A program made the position numbers and the translations under genes. Below, piece by piece: positions 53,582 to 62,835 of a stretch of DNA of 64,000 nucleotides (its first letter is position 1; each line of letters opens with the position of its first letter). The stretch is taken from NCBI RefSeq assembly GCF_003285015.1, contig NZ_QMFB01000001.1, positions 558,001-622,000 on the forward strand, read 5' to 3'. The notes beneath the pieces were generated by a model, which saw only the letters and a list, made by a program, of their open reading frames with translations, made no database searches and was not told where the DNA came from. This stretch comes from Paenibacillus contaminans. Its GTDB lineage: Bacteria > Bacillota > Bacilli > Paenibacillales > NBRC-103111.

Positions 53582-53870
53582 ATATTCAAAACGCGATGAA
53601 GAGAAGAGTAAGGAAGAACGTTCTTTCACAGAGAGCTCCGCCCGCTGAAATGGAGCAAAGAACTTCTCCCCGAACCAAGCCTCTGAGCAGCATGAAGGAA
53701 CCTTCGCGGGGGATGACATGACGGGAGCTCCCGTTACAGAGCTAGAGTATAAGCATTGGATCCAGTGCCGTACTTGAAGAGGTTAATATGGCGACATATT
53801 AATGAACCTGGGGTGGTACCGCGAAAATTTCGTCCCCAAGACAAGTGGTCTTGGAGGTGAGGTTTTTTTT
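53582..53870 (+). ncRNA. T-box leader with glutamine (CAA) specifier
   Basis: Stem I opens with the GATGAAGAGAAGAGTA kink-turn-type element; its base pairs CGCG (53592-53595) with CGCG (53705-53708). On the 3' side GAAC is followed by CAA at 53676-53678, a glutamine codon at the specifier position. The T-box sequence GGGGTGGTACCGCG lies at 53810-53823. A competing terminator follows: CCAAGAC (53836-53842) with GTCTTGG (53848-53854) and eight T (53863-53870). Uncharged tRNA-Gln should favour read-through into the synthetase gene 40 bases downstream. The specifier and the gene agree. Confidence 0.93.
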
Positions 53871-53909
53871 GTGCGGAAATCGCTAAATACGTTCATTGGA
53901 GGAGTCGGC

Positions 53910-55589
53910 ATGGAAAACGAGAAGGGGCTCCATACGGAGCATTTTTTGATGAAACTCATTGGCGGGGAGCTGGAATCAGAGCCATTTACCAGAACTATGT
54001 GTACGCGATTTCCTCCCGAGCCCAACGGTTATCTTCATATCGGCAGCGCCTACGCCATACACACCAATTACACAATAGCCCAAAGGTATAAAGGAACGTT
54101 CCATTTGCGTTTTGACGATACGAATCCGCTTAAGGAGAATATCGAATATGTGAACGCGATTATTGAGGATATCAAGTGGCTCGGCTACGATCCGGGAGCT
54201 CATATTTACTATGGCTCGGACTACTCGGAAGAAATATGTAAAGCCGCAATTAGCCTAATCAAGCAAGAAAAAGCTTATGTCTGCGATTTGTCGCCGGAGG
54301 AAGTTACAGAGTACCGAGGGACGCTAACCGAGCCGGGCAGAAACAGTCCTTATCGAAACCGGACGGTTGAGGAGAACCTGGAGCTTTTTATGAATATGAA
54401 AAATGGCCGCTATCCAGCCTCCTCCAAAGTGTTGCGCGCCTAAATCGATATGGGCTCTCCGAATATCAACATGCGGGACCCCGTCATCTATCGCATCCTG
54501 TATGCCGAGCATTATCGAACAGGGAATGAATGGTGTCTCTATCCGATGTACGATTTCGCCCATCCGATTCAAGATGCGATTGAGGGCATTACTTATTCCT
54601 TATGCTCCATCGAATTCAAAGATCATCGTCCGTTGTACGATTGGGTGTTAAATAAACTCCAAATTGCTGAGCCGCCCCGGCAAAGAGAGTTCGGACGACT
54701 TAGCTTAACAGGTGTTGTGACAAGCAAACGGTTTTTGCGCCAACTGGTAGAAGAGGGCTATGTAGACGGCTGGGACGATCCCAGGCTGCCTACTCTGCGC
54801 GGGTTAAGAAGAAGGGGATTCACGCCGGAAAGCATACGCAGCTTCATTGAAGAAATCGGCGGCATCCGTACCCAAAGTACGGTAGACATTTCACAGTTGG
54901 ACCATTGTTTAAGGCAGGATTTAAAAACGAAAACGATCAGCATCATGGCAGTTTTGAAGCCGCTGAAAATCGTCATTGTCAATTACCCGGAGGGACGAAC
55001 GGAACTCCTGACGATCGAGAACAACAGCGAAAACGAGGTGATTGGTAAACGGGAAGTCCCATTTTCCAAGACGATCTACATCGAACGGGACGATTTTATG
55101 GAGCATCCGCTCAAAGGTTTTCACAGACTGAGTCCGAATGCCGAAGTCAGGCTGAAGGGTGCCTATTTTATCAAGTGCGAGGAAATGATCAGGGATCGGG
55201 ACACAGGGGAAATTATCGAGCTTCGCTGCTCGTACGATCCGATGACGAAGAGCGGCACAGGATTTTCCGGCCGTAAAGTAAAAGGGACAATCCAATGGGT
55301 TTCCGCGGAACACGCAGTCAAAGTAGACGTCAATCTATATGAGAGGCTGCTCCTTGAAACGAACGTTCCGAACGAGGAGGGCGAGACCTGGAAGGATGCG
55401 GTAAACCCGGACTCGCTTGTTGTCGTAAAGGATGCTTTGCTCGAGCCTTCTATTAAACATGCGCAACCGGAACAAAAATTTCAATTTTTCCGTCACGGCT
55501 ATTTTTGTGTAGATAAAAAGCTTACTACTGCTGAAAGGCTTGTTTGTAACCGCATCGTTCCGTTGAAGGATAGTTGGAACAAACGTTAG
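53910..55589 (+). pseudogene. glnS: Glutaminyl-tRNA synthetase gene with one in-frame stop
   Basis: A 560-codon frame from ATG 53910 (GGAGGAG upstream) to 55589 matches GlnRS end to end: FPPEPNGYLHIG, LRFDDTNPLKENIEYV, RDPVIYRI, WDDPRLPTLRGLRRRGFTPESI and the C-terminal GYFCVDKKLTTAERLVCNR. Codon 178 (54441-54443) is TAA in the segment VLRA-stop-IDMGS, where other GlnRS have VLRAKIDM; a single A-to-T change from AAA explains it. The frame is otherwise unbroken. HIGH is HIGS (43-46) and the KMSKS-type motif is VTSKR (T271). With the T-box it was clearly a functional, tRNA-Gln-regulated gene. A recent nonsense mutation, a sequencing error or restart at ATG 54450 giving a useless C-terminal part are the options. 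Confidence 0.9.
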
Positions 55590-55600
55590 AAGCTGTATAG

Positions 55601-55643
55601 AACCGGTCTGAGCTCGGGTTTGCGGAGGCGGACCGGTTTTTTT
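55601..55643 (+). terminator. Intrinsic terminator after the synthetase gene
   Basis: AACCGGTC (55601-55608) pairs with GACCGGTT (55631-55638) and a run of seven T follows. The loop is 22 bases. Confidence 0.85.
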
Positions 55644-55713
55644 ATTTCAGTAATACCCGTACGTATCATGAAGAAAATGATGTAAAATTTATTAAGAACA
55701 AAGGAGGTTTTTG

Positions 55714-56706
55714 ATGGATGGCTTATGTGTTACATATTCCCGGTTCGGTATTCCCGAGCAAGTAGTAACGGTTGAAAATAAGAAAGTCGAAAAACCCGGC
55801 TACGGCGAAATTCTGGTACGCATGCTTGATCGGCCCATCAATCCGTCCGACTTGATTCCGATTACAGGTGCTTATGCTCATCGGATTTCGCTTCCTGCCA
55901 TACCGGGATATGAAGGGGTCGGCATCGTTGAGGAAGCGGGCGATTCCGTTTCACGGGAGCTTCTCGGCAAACGCGTTTTGCCTTTGCGGGGGGAAGGGAC
56001 ATGGCAGCAATTCGTTAAAGCTCCGGCTCAATGGGCAGTCCGCGTACCTGATTGCATAGAGGATTACACGGCCGCTCAGCTATACATCAATCCGGTAACG
56101 GCGTGGCTTGCCTGCACGGAGGTTTTACATTTGCAGCAGGACGATGTATTAGTCGTAAATGCTTGCGGCTCTTCGATCGGCCGTATTTTTGCGCAGCTTG
56201 CAAAGATCCTCGGTTTTCGTTTGATTGCCGTTACTAGAAACGACTCTTATACGAAGGAATTGCTGCAGCTTGGTGCTTCTTATGTGATCAACACGACAAA
56301 AACATCTTTGCGGAGCGCGGTACTGGAGCTTACGGAGGGGCTTGGGGCGAACGCAGCTATTGATTCGGTGGGCGGTCTGGATGGCGCGGATTTGGCGTAC
56401 AGCTTGCGTTCAAACGGTACGATTTTGACCATAGGGCTTTTATCGGGTATGCCTGTTCAATGGGCGGAGGTTACACAAAAGACGAATGTTAACGTCAAAT
56501 TGTTTCATTTGCGGCATTGGAATGAACAAGTAACCGGGCAGGCATGGCATGAAGTTTTTAACCGGTTGATGTCACTTATAACAGACAAAAAGCTGGAGCT
56601 TATGAAGCCGGCGTCATTTTACGATTTATCGTCGGTACGGGAAGCCGTTCAAGCAGCTAGAAGTGCAGAGGGTAATAATGGGAAAATTTTTCTGACTTCC
56701 ATATAG
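55714..56706 (+). CDS. MDR-family quinone/enoyl reductase-like protein
   Basis: A 330-residue protein starting at ATG 55714, 7 bases after AAGGAGG. The segment MLDRPINPSDLIPITGAY, GYEGVGIVEEAG and PVTAWLACTEVL place it near mitochondrial-type 2-enoyl thioester reductases and quinone oxidoreductases, which have no zinc. The NADPH fold is VVNACGSSIGRIFAQLAKILG (split by one glycine-like turn) and a later GANAAIDSVGG. It is a single-gene unit. The substrate is unknown. Confidence 0.88.
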   Translation: MDGLCVTYSRFGIPEQVVTVENKKVEKPGYGEILVRMLDRPINPSDLIPITGAYAHRISLPAIPGYEGVGIVEEAGDSVSRELLGKRVLPLRGEGTWQQFVKAPAQWAVRVPDCIEDYTAAQLYINPVTAWLACTEVLHLQQDDVLVVNACGSSIGRIFAQLAKILGFRLIAVTRNDSYTKELLQLGASYVINTTKTSLRSAVLELTEGLGANAAIDSVGGLDGADLAYSLRSNGTILTIGLLSGMPVQWAEVTQKTNVNVKLFHLRHWNEQVTGQAWHEVFNRLMSLITDKKLELMKPASFYDLSSVREAVQAARSAEGNNGKIFLTSI

Positions 56707-56804
56707 GAAAGTTGATAAATAAATAGAAGACCGCTTGGTGAATACCATATAATGGGGTATTGACGATGGGACATTTCTATGATGGAAAGTAGTTTAGGAG
56801 TACC

Positions 56805-56908
56805 TTAGAAGGTTGAGCGGTTTCCGGCAATGGTGATATGAGTAACCCACCGAAATTTGCAGACGGGCAGCCCCTATGCTATCGTTAGAGCAAAAGAGAA
56901 CCTTCTAA
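56805..56908 (+). ncRNA. Candidate structured leader RNA
   Basis: TTAGAAGGTT (56805-56814) and AACCTTCTAA (56899-56908) form a perfect 10-base-pair closing stem around 84 bases. Inside are short hairpins CGGTTTCCG, GGTG/CACC and GGGC-AG-CCCC, so it can fold as a multi-arm junction. It lies 64 bases before the phosphatase start codon. I do not recognise a known riboswitch class. The rest of 56707-56971 shows nothing else I can name. Confidence 0.45.
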
Positions 56909-56971
56909 CTGCAGATGTGCTGGGAAGACAGCGTTAGCAAGAGGAGGCATGACTTTTCAGGGGGAAGAGAA

Positions 56972-57448
56972 ATGGCTGACGATAAGAAAATTAGCGTCTT
57001 ATTTGTATGTTTAGGAAATATATGCCGTTCTCCGATGGCGGAAGCTATCTTTCGGCATAAAGTTCGGCACTTGGGAATCGAGGGCCGTTTTCGGATCGAT
57101 TCGGCAGGAACGGGAGACTGGCATGTCGGTCAACCGCCGCATCTCGGAACGAGGAAGATTCTTGACGAGTACGGAATCAGTCATGAAGGGCAGCGTGCGA
57201 GACAGGTTGCCTCAGCCGACTTCTCCGATTACGATTGCATCGTTGCAATGGATTCGCAGAATGAAGCCGATCTGAATCGGCTCGGTAAAAATACGGGCGC
57301 GAAAATCATCAAGCTGCTCGATTTGCTTCCGGAGGTTGCGCTAGCAGACGTTCCGGATCCTTATTATACGGGGAATTTTCAGGAAGTGTACGAGCTTGTC
57401 GACAAAGGCTGCGATGCTTTGCTCGAATACTTGGGAACGAATAAGTAA
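56972..57448 (+). CDS. Low-molecular-weight protein tyrosine phosphatase
   Basis: A 158-residue protein if started at ATG 56972, after GGGGAAGAG; the frame is open further upstream. The P-loop CLGNICRSP (13-21) gives Cys13 and Arg19, and DVPDPYYTG supplies the general acid Asp129. It dephosphorylates phosphotyrosine (or phosphoarginine in some Bacillota members) in the cytosol. Length and motifs match the family fully. A terminator lies about 110 bases after its stop. Confidence 0.95.
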   Translation: MADDKKISVLFVCLGNICRSPMAEAIFRHKVRHLGIEGRFRIDSAGTGDWHVGQPPHLGTRKILDEYGISHEGQRARQVASADFSDYDCIVAMDSQNEADLNRLGKNTGAKIIKLLDLLPEVALADVPDPYYTGNFQEVYELVDKGCDALLEYLGTNK

Positions 57449-57556
57449 ATCGATATTTTCCGTTGATGAATGGAAAGAACGTAAGCTATTATCAAACCGA
57501 TGCAGGTCTGACGATCGAAAGAGGCAGGACGATTTTACAGTTGCGGGCCATATGTA

Positions 57557-57600
57557 TAGGGCTGACCCAAGGGATGTCTTGGCGTAGCCCTATTTTATTT
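57557..57600 (+). terminator. Terminator between phosphatase and GrpB genes
   Basis: TAGGGCT (57557-57563) pairs with AGCCCTA (57586-57592), extended by CCAAG/CTTGG (57567-57571, 57578-57582), then a T-rich tail. Confidence 0.85.
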
Positions 57601-57637
57601 TTTACAGTATATCCTTTGGAATGTGGAGGTTAGTCGG

Positions 57638-58150
57638 ATGAAGGTCGTAGTTACAGCGTATAACGATAATTGGAATCAAATGTTCTTAGAAGAATCCAGC
57701 AAAATTAAAACGATTTTTGGCGAGGAGCTAATCGATATCCATCATATTGGCAGCACTTCGGTGTCGGGCTTGAAGGCCAAACCGATCATCGATATGATGC
57801 CGGTTGTGAAAGACATCGCAAAAATCGATTCCTTCAACGAGCAAATGACGAAGCTCGGCTACGAATGCATGGGCGAGCTTGGCATGAAAGGGAGAAGGTA
57901 CTTCAGAAAAGGCGGCGACGATCGAACGCATCAAGTGCATGCTTTTCAGGCTGATAATAAAGCAGATATCGAGCGTCATTTGGCTGTAAGGGACTATCTC
58001 AGAACGCATGCCGAGGCAGTCGTACAGTATGGGGATTTAAAAGAAAATCTCGCCAAGCAATTTCCAAACGATATCGAAGCTTATATGGACGGTAAAGATG
58101 AATTCGTGAAAGAACTGGAAAGAACGGCGTTACATTGGTTTAGGAACTAA
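57638..58150 (+). CDS. GrpB/nucleotidyltransferase-superfamily protein
   Basis: A 170-residue protein if started at ATG 57638, 8 bases after GGAGGT; an ATG 15 bases earlier overlaps the ribosome site. The family core is IHHIGSTSVSGLKAKPIIDMMPVV, with the later YFRKGGDDRTHQVHAF and HLAVRDYLRTH. GrpB (UPF0157) proteins have a nucleotidyltransferase-like fold and no settled function. It appears to be a stand-alone gene. Confidence 0.92.
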   Translation: MKVVVTAYNDNWNQMFLEESSKIKTIFGEELIDIHHIGSTSVSGLKAKPIIDMMPVVKDIAKIDSFNEQMTKLGYECMGELGMKGRRYFRKGGDDRTHQVHAFQADNKADIERHLAVRDYLRTHAEAVVQYGDLKENLAKQFPNDIEAYMDGKDEFVKELERTALHWFRN

Positions 58151-58208
58151 TAGCGCATGAGAAGCTTTTCAACTTAAAACTATGAAATGGGTTGCCTAGC
58201 GACAATCT

Positions 58209-59219
58209 CTAATAAATAAACTTTCGCTGAAACCAGTAACTGATTGCAAACAACAGGCATTCTGTGGCCAGCTTTGCCGGCACGATGGGAATAGCAAAGA
58301 AGGTATGCAAAACATAGAGAAGCCCGTAATTAAACGCGAGTATCGCGGCTGCCAGCGCGTAATATCGCGACATGGATTTTATGACCTTTCTCTTCGCAGG
58401 ACGAGAGAAAACGAACCGCCGATTCATAGCGTAATTCGCTGCCGAGCTCCCGACTCTTGCGCCAACGACGGAAACGAGCAGGTTCGAGGTCAGAAACTGA
58501 AGAAGCAGCAAGAGCACGAAGTCCAAAACGCCGGAAATAACGGAGGATGTGCAAAACTTCAAAATTGGTTTATAAACTTTGAACGAATCCGCAATCGGAC
58601 GAAAATGGGAGGAACGGTTATCGTTCAAATAAATCGTCTCGATCGGAAGCTCCGAAATGCCGTATCCTTGTGCGGGAGCTTCCAGCAGAAGATTCATTTC
58701 GTATTCGAACCGCTCTCCCGGCACTTGACATAACCAGCCGAGCATCTGGTTCGGGTATCCGCGAAGGCCGGTCTGTGTATCGCCAATGCCGATCCCCGTC
58801 GCCGCGTCGTATATTTTGCTTGTGAGACGGTTTCCGATGCGGCTTCGGAGCGGCACCTTCCCCGTAAATCTTCGGCTGCCCAGAACGATCGTCGCCTCGC
58901 GAGCTTCAATCGCTTGGCCGACTGCGACGATATCCTTCGGCGCATGCTGCCCGTCGCTGTCCGCACAGACGACTCCCTCGTTCCATCCGTGCTCCATAAT
59001 GTATTGAAAGCCTGTCTTTAAAGCTCTCCCTTTGCCCATATTCGAGAGGTGAGTCAGAACGGTGCAGCCCGCCGCTTTCACGGCTTCGAATATCCCGCGG
59101 AAGCGTTCGCCGCTGCCGTCATCAACGATGACGATCGGCGCATCCGTCATGGCCCTAAGCCGCTCGATCAGCTCCACCAAACGGTAATCCGGTTCATATG
59201 AAGGAATCAATACGGTCAT
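58209..59219 (-). CDS. Glycosyltransferase family 2 fused to a GtrA-like membrane domain
   Basis: A 336-residue protein. Residues 1-205 are a GT2 domain like polyprenyl-phosphate sugar synthases: VIVDDGSG, NMGKGRALKTGF and the metal-binding CADSDGQHAP. Residues about 220-336 hold four predicted helices of the GtrA type (FCTSSVISGVLDFVLLLLLQ, SSAANYAMNRRFVFS). Such fusions make a lipid-linked sugar and move it across the membrane. It starts 6 bases after the glycosidase stop, its ribosome site GAGGAG overlapping that stop, and it is the last gene of the five-gene operon. Its product may be the substrate of that operon's other enzymes (inference). Confidence 0.92.
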   Translation of the reverse strand: MTVLIPSYEPDYRLVELIERLRAMTDAPIVIVDDGSGERFRGIFEAVKAAGCTVLTHLSNMGKGRALKTGFQYIMEHGWNEGVVCADSDGQHAPKDIVAVGQAIEAREATIVLGSRRFTGKVPLRSRIGNRLTSKIYDAATGIGIGDTQTGLRGYPNQMLGWLCQVPGERFEYEMNLLLEAPAQGYGISELPIETIYLNDNRSSHFRPIADSFKVYKPILKFCTSSVISGVLDFVLLLLLQFLTSNLLVSVVGARVGSSAANYAMNRRFVFSRPAKRKVIKSMSRYYALAAAILAFNYGLLYVLHTFFAIPIVPAKLATECLLFAISYWFQRKFIY

Positions 59220-59225
59220 GATCGT

Positions 59226-60182
59226 TTACTCCTCCCCCAAATAAAGGATATCGCTTACTCCGCGCTCCGCTTGCTTGCCTTGCGGATTGTTCACGACGCG
59301 GCCCATAAAATACATTGTCGATGAACCGCCGCCGTCCAGGTTGTACGCTTCCTTCGCTCCGAGATCGGCAAATAATTGCGCAAATTCATCCAGCGTCATC
59401 CCCCGGCTGTCGCTCTGCCGGCCGTCGACAACGACGAACACGTAATGATTCGGCGCGATCATCCCCATGCCCGTACGCGGGTTAGCGTTCGAAATGGAAC
59501 GATTGCCGAAGTTCGTATCGATTTTGACCTTATCGAAGTTCTGGAGAAGCTGTCCGTTTTCAATCAACACGGGACCGAATGAAAGCGTATGGAGGACGCC
59601 GGAATCAAGCAATGTTTGTGCGGATACTTTTTGCTCGTCATAGGAGGCCATTGTACCGTCTTTGTATAAAGCGACGGCCTCCCGGGCCGGTTCGTCCCGA
59701 TATAGCGTACCGTTACGAATGATGACGCCGTCGCTGCGAAAGCCGTAATAGTCGCCGTTGATTGCAAAAACGGCTTGATGAGCGGAAGCGATGTCGGAAG
59801 TATTCTCGATGATGTTTCGCCCGAATTTGTTTTTGGCGAAGGCGGATTGCAGCACCGAAGCGTCCGAAGTTATGACGTCGGCTACGTAATACGTAATCCG
59901 ATCGCCGCCTTCGCCGGTTGCCACTTGTTCGATCGAGATGCTAAGATCGTCGCTGCTGTAGCTCCAATCGTCGGATTTCACTTCGGATTCGACGTTGCTC
60001 TCTTGATCCGCTGCAAGGTTGGAATCCGGTTCCGCTGAGGGGGCGGGAGCGGCCACGATGGTCTCGACATGCTCGATCAGGTATCGATCTGCGAGCTTGA
60101 AAAGGATGCCGCCTGCAACTGCGATACATACCGCCGCAATGAAGAGCCGTTTTCGCAAGCGCGGACGTTGATTGAAAAACAT
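59226..60182 (-). CDS. Phosphodiester glycosidase (NAGPA-like) domain protein
   Basis: A 318-residue protein with an N-terminal signal anchor (RLFIAAVCIAVAGGILFKLA, about 12-31). The NAGPA domain fills about 90-318: FAINGDYYGFRSDGVIIRNG, FVVVDGRQSDSRGMTLDEFA and the signature AYNLDGGGSSTM. Characterised relatives cleave GlcNAc-1-phosphodiester or teichoic-acid-type sugar phosphodiesters outside the cell. It lies 32 bases after the polysaccharide-binding lipoprotein gene. Extracellular action fits the anchor. Confidence 0.92.
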   Translation of the reverse strand: MFFNQRPRLRKRLFIAAVCIAVAGGILFKLADRYLIEHVETIVAAPAPSAEPDSNLAADQESNVESEVKSDDWSYSSDDLSISIEQVATGEGGDRITYYVADVITSDASVLQSAFAKNKFGRNIIENTSDIASAHQAVFAINGDYYGFRSDGVIIRNGTLYRDEPAREAVALYKDGTMASYDEQKVSAQTLLDSGVLHTLSFGPVLIENGQLLQNFDKVKIDTNFGNRSISNANPRTGMGMIAPNHYVFVVVDGRQSDSRGMTLDEFAQLFADLGAKEAYNLDGGGSSTMYFMGRVVNNPQGKQAERGVSDILYLGEE

Positions 60183-60214
60183 AACTTCGCCACCCTTTCT
60201 TCTTTAGCTTAGCT

Positions 60215-62125
60215 TTATGGTCTGGTCCGGTCTCCACCCGCTCCGCCGCGGCCTCCGCCCATTCCGCCGCCCCCGGGACCCGCATTGCGGGAGGTCGTGA
60301 CGCCGGACTCGTTCAACCAAGTGACGGAGCCCGTTATTGTGAAATCGACGACCTTCGTTTCACCCGAGAAGAAGGTGAGGGTTTTGTCTTTTTGCAGCTC
60401 CGGCGAACTGATAACGACCGTTTGATAAGCTTTTGCCGGTGTGACGCTTGCGACAACTTTCCCTTCGCCGTCTTTAAGCTGTATCAAACTGCCTGCCGCT
60501 TGCGTTTGGGGAAATGTCATAACGACGGACATTTGACCGGAATCCTCGGAAGGAGCCATGGCCATGCCGGAGCTTCCCGCCGCGATCAAGGTGCCTCCGC
60601 TCAAATTGAAGGTTCCGTCATAGTCCAAAGCGCCATTATTATTCGTTGTCGGACCGTAGACAATAACGGTGCCGCCGGTCATGACGATCGAACCGTTCGA
60701 ATCCAAGCCGTCGCCGGCTGCATCCACCGTTAAGGAGCCGCCTTTGATCGCCAGCTTGCCGCTTGCTGTGGAAGAGAAGCGATTTTGTCCCGGACGTCCG
60801 CCGACGGAAGAACCGTCGTTGCCTCCTGAAATATTGACGCCGTCATCGCTTGAGACGAGGTGAATGTCGCCGCCTGAAATCGTTACTTCCGAGCTTTCGA
60901 TACCTTCATAGCTTTTGGCGATATCGATGGTTCCTCCCGTGATTTCAATGGAAGTGTCCGCGTGGATGCCGTCGTCGCCGGAGTTGATTTTCATTTCACC
61001 GCCTGCGATCGCAATCGATCCATTGCTGTGCAGCGCATCGTCTGCGGAGTCAAGCGTGAACGTTCCGGCGAATACGGCAATACTCGAAGCCGCTTTTACC
61101 GCTTTGGCGCTCGGCGTATCCGCATTTGCAGCTTGCTGTGCGGAGCTTCGGGACCCGCCCATGCCTTGTTTGGCGTCGGTTGTTTTCGCCGCGCCGCTTG
61201 CGCTGCCTCCGCCGGAAACGATCGCGTAGGTGCCGCCGTCGATCCTGATGGCGGCAGCCGATTGCATGCCGTCACTCCCGGCTTTAATCGTGAACACTCC
61301 GCCTTCGATGGCGATGTTTCCTTTTGAGGCTTCGGTATCGTTCGTCGTTTTGATGCCGTCACCGCCCGCATCGATGGTGATGGTCCCGTCTTTGACGGCT
61401 ACCAGATCCCGTCCCATAATCCCGTCATCCGCTGCATGTACCTCGATTGTGCCGCCTGTTAATTTCAAATCGTCCTTGCTTGTCAAGCCATTGTTATAGT
61501 TGCCGTGAACGACAAGCGAACCGGTGCCGTTCACGGTTAGATCCGCTTTGCTGAAGACGGCCGCATTCGGCTCGTCGTCGGCATTGTCCGCGGAGGCGTA
61601 AGTTTCGCCGTCCGATATGCTGTTTTTTGTTCCCTCCTGCAAAGTAATGATCGCTTTGTCCGCTTCCTTGATGTAGATCGGAGCGCTGTCGCTGCTGTGA
61701 AGCTGCGTTCCGTTCAGAACCAAATGCACCGTCTCCGTTTTTGCCACGTCTACCGAGATTTGACCGTCATCCCAAGCTCCGCTAAGCACATAGGTACCCG
61801 GTGACGTAATGGCAACGGACTTGTCATTCGCTTTCGCACCAGACCCTTCGACGCTTGCAGTTGCACCGTTAAAACGGATCATGGTCGGATTTTCTTTCGT
61901 CCAATCGGCAGCGTAATCGTTGTCTTTGTAAGTCGCTTTCTCAGGTGCGCCTGCTGCATTCGAAGCATTCGCCGCGGCAGTTGTCGGCGCAGCTGCGGAA
62001 TCGGATTGCGAAGAGGGGGGAATACTTGTGGAATTGCCGTTGCTGCCGCCGTTTCCGCTGCATCCGGCCAAGACGGCTGCCGTACATAGAAGAACGACCC
62101 CTAGCTTTGTACGATATTTGCTCAT
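60215..62125 (-). CDS. Cthe_2159-like polysaccharide-binding lipoprotein
   Basis: A 636-residue lipoprotein if started at ATG 62125, with GGAAAGG 9 bases upstream; an ATG at 62134 abuts that site. The signal ends AVLAGC (Cys21). The body is a beta-helix of glycine- and aspartate-rich turns with a repeating DDG pattern (VHAADDGIMGRDLVAVKDG, SDDGVNISGGNDGSS, INSGDDGIHADTSIEITGG), as in calcium-dependent polygalacturonate/cellulose-binding proteins of the Cthe_2159 type. The C-terminus is a glycine-rich GPGGGGMGGGRGGAGGDR tail. It probably binds wall or environmental polysaccharide at the cell surface. Confidence 0.85.
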   Translation of the reverse strand: MSKYRTKLGVVLLCTAAVLAGCSGNGGSNGNSTSIPPSSQSDSAAAPTTAAANASNAAGAPEKATYKDNDYAADWTKENPTMIRFNGATASVEGSGAKANDKSVAITSPGTYVLSGAWDDGQISVDVAKTETVHLVLNGTQLHSSDSAPIYIKEADKAIITLQEGTKNSISDGETYASADNADDEPNAAVFSKADLTVNGTGSLVVHGNYNNGLTSKDDLKLTGGTIEVHAADDGIMGRDLVAVKDGTITIDAGGDGIKTTNDTEASKGNIAIEGGVFTIKAGSDGMQSAAAIRIDGGTYAIVSGGGSASGAAKTTDAKQGMGGSRSSAQQAANADTPSAKAVKAASSIAVFAGTFTLDSADDALHSNGSIAIAGGEMKINSGDDGIHADTSIEITGGTIDIAKSYEGIESSEVTISGGDIHLVSSDDGVNISGGNDGSSVGGRPGQNRFSSTASGKLAIKGGSLTVDAAGDGLDSNGSIVMTGGTVIVYGPTTNNNGALDYDGTFNLSGGTLIAAGSSGMAMAPSEDSGQMSVVMTFPQTQAAGSLIQLKDGEGKVVASVTPAKAYQTVVISSPELQKDKTLTFFSGETKVVDFTITGSVTWLNESGVTTSRNAGPGGGGMGGGRGGAGGDRTRP

Positions 62126-62148
62126 TTTGATCATCCTTTCCGAAATGT

Positions 62149-62835
62149 TTAATAGTCTGTAGTCGTGGGACTCATCGTTAAAGCGATGTCCAAATTTCCG
62201 TTACGGACTCGAATCGCGTCCAAAAATTGTTTTTGATTCGTGACAGGATCCATCGTAACCAAATAAACCAATTCATAAAGACTGCCAAGCTCAGTCGTTC
62301 TGACCTTCTTAAGCTCATAGACGATATTGAATTTTTTAAATACTTCGTCGAATGCTTCTTCATAGGCGAGGTCCTCGGGAATCGTGACCTTAAGCAAACG
62401 CTGCGCTGATTTCTTAAGTCCGAATTTCGTTACGTTCAAAATGAACATCAGCACGCAAAGGCAAACGGTAAATAATGCGGCATAACCGAAGGAGCCTACG
62501 CCGACAGCCAGTCCGGCCGCCATTGTGAGCAGAACGTAAGCGATATCTTTAGGATCGCCGGGCGCGCTGCGAAATCGAATGATCGAGAAAGCTCCCGCCA
62601 GACTGAATGCCCTAGCGATATTGCTTCCGATCAAGAGGATGATGACGGCTACGATTGCAGGCAGCACGACCATGGTTAACGTAAAGTTGGGCGAGTAGCC
62701 GCTGCGTAAGCTTGTCTTCATATAAGTGAAGCTGATGATCAAGCCCAACAAAATAGAAATCAAGATGGTTAATATGGCATGGGTTAACGTTAAATCCGTC
62801 GCAGCCTCGGTCGATGTAAAGATGGATTCAAGCAT
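62149..62835 (-). CDS. DUF4956 membrane protein
   Basis: A 228-residue protein with about four helices in the first 140 residues (LTILISILLGLIISFTYM, VVLPAIVAVIILLIGSNIA, GSFGYAALFTVCLCVLMFIL) and the invariant SLAGAFSIIRFRSAPGDPKD loop, followed by a cytosolic ferredoxin-like domain (LLKVTIPEDLAYEEAFDEVF). DUF4956 genes travel with VTC-domain genes and CotH-type or polysaccharide-binding proteins. Function is unproven; it may be a partner or channel for the VTC-domain enzyme. It overlaps the VTC gene by 8 bases. Confidence 0.92.
   Translation of the reverse strand: MLESIFTSTEAATDLTLTHAILTILISILLGLIISFTYMKTSLRSGYSPNFTLTMVVLPAIVAVIILLIGSNIARAFSLAGAFSIIRFRSAPGDPKDIAYVLLTMAAGLAVGVGSFGYAALFTVCLCVLMFILNVTKFGLKKSAQRLLKVTIPEDLAYEEAFDEVFKKFNIVYELKKVRTTELGSLYELVYLVTMDPVTNQKQFLDAIRVRNGNLDIALTMSPTTTDY

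Noticed and set aside
56805..56908. Identification of the leader as a known M-box, T-box or cobalamin riboswitch
   Set aside because: A GATATGAG stretch recalls the M-box, but the other conserved blocks are absent, and no T-box or cobalamin core is present, so it is left as an unassigned candidate.
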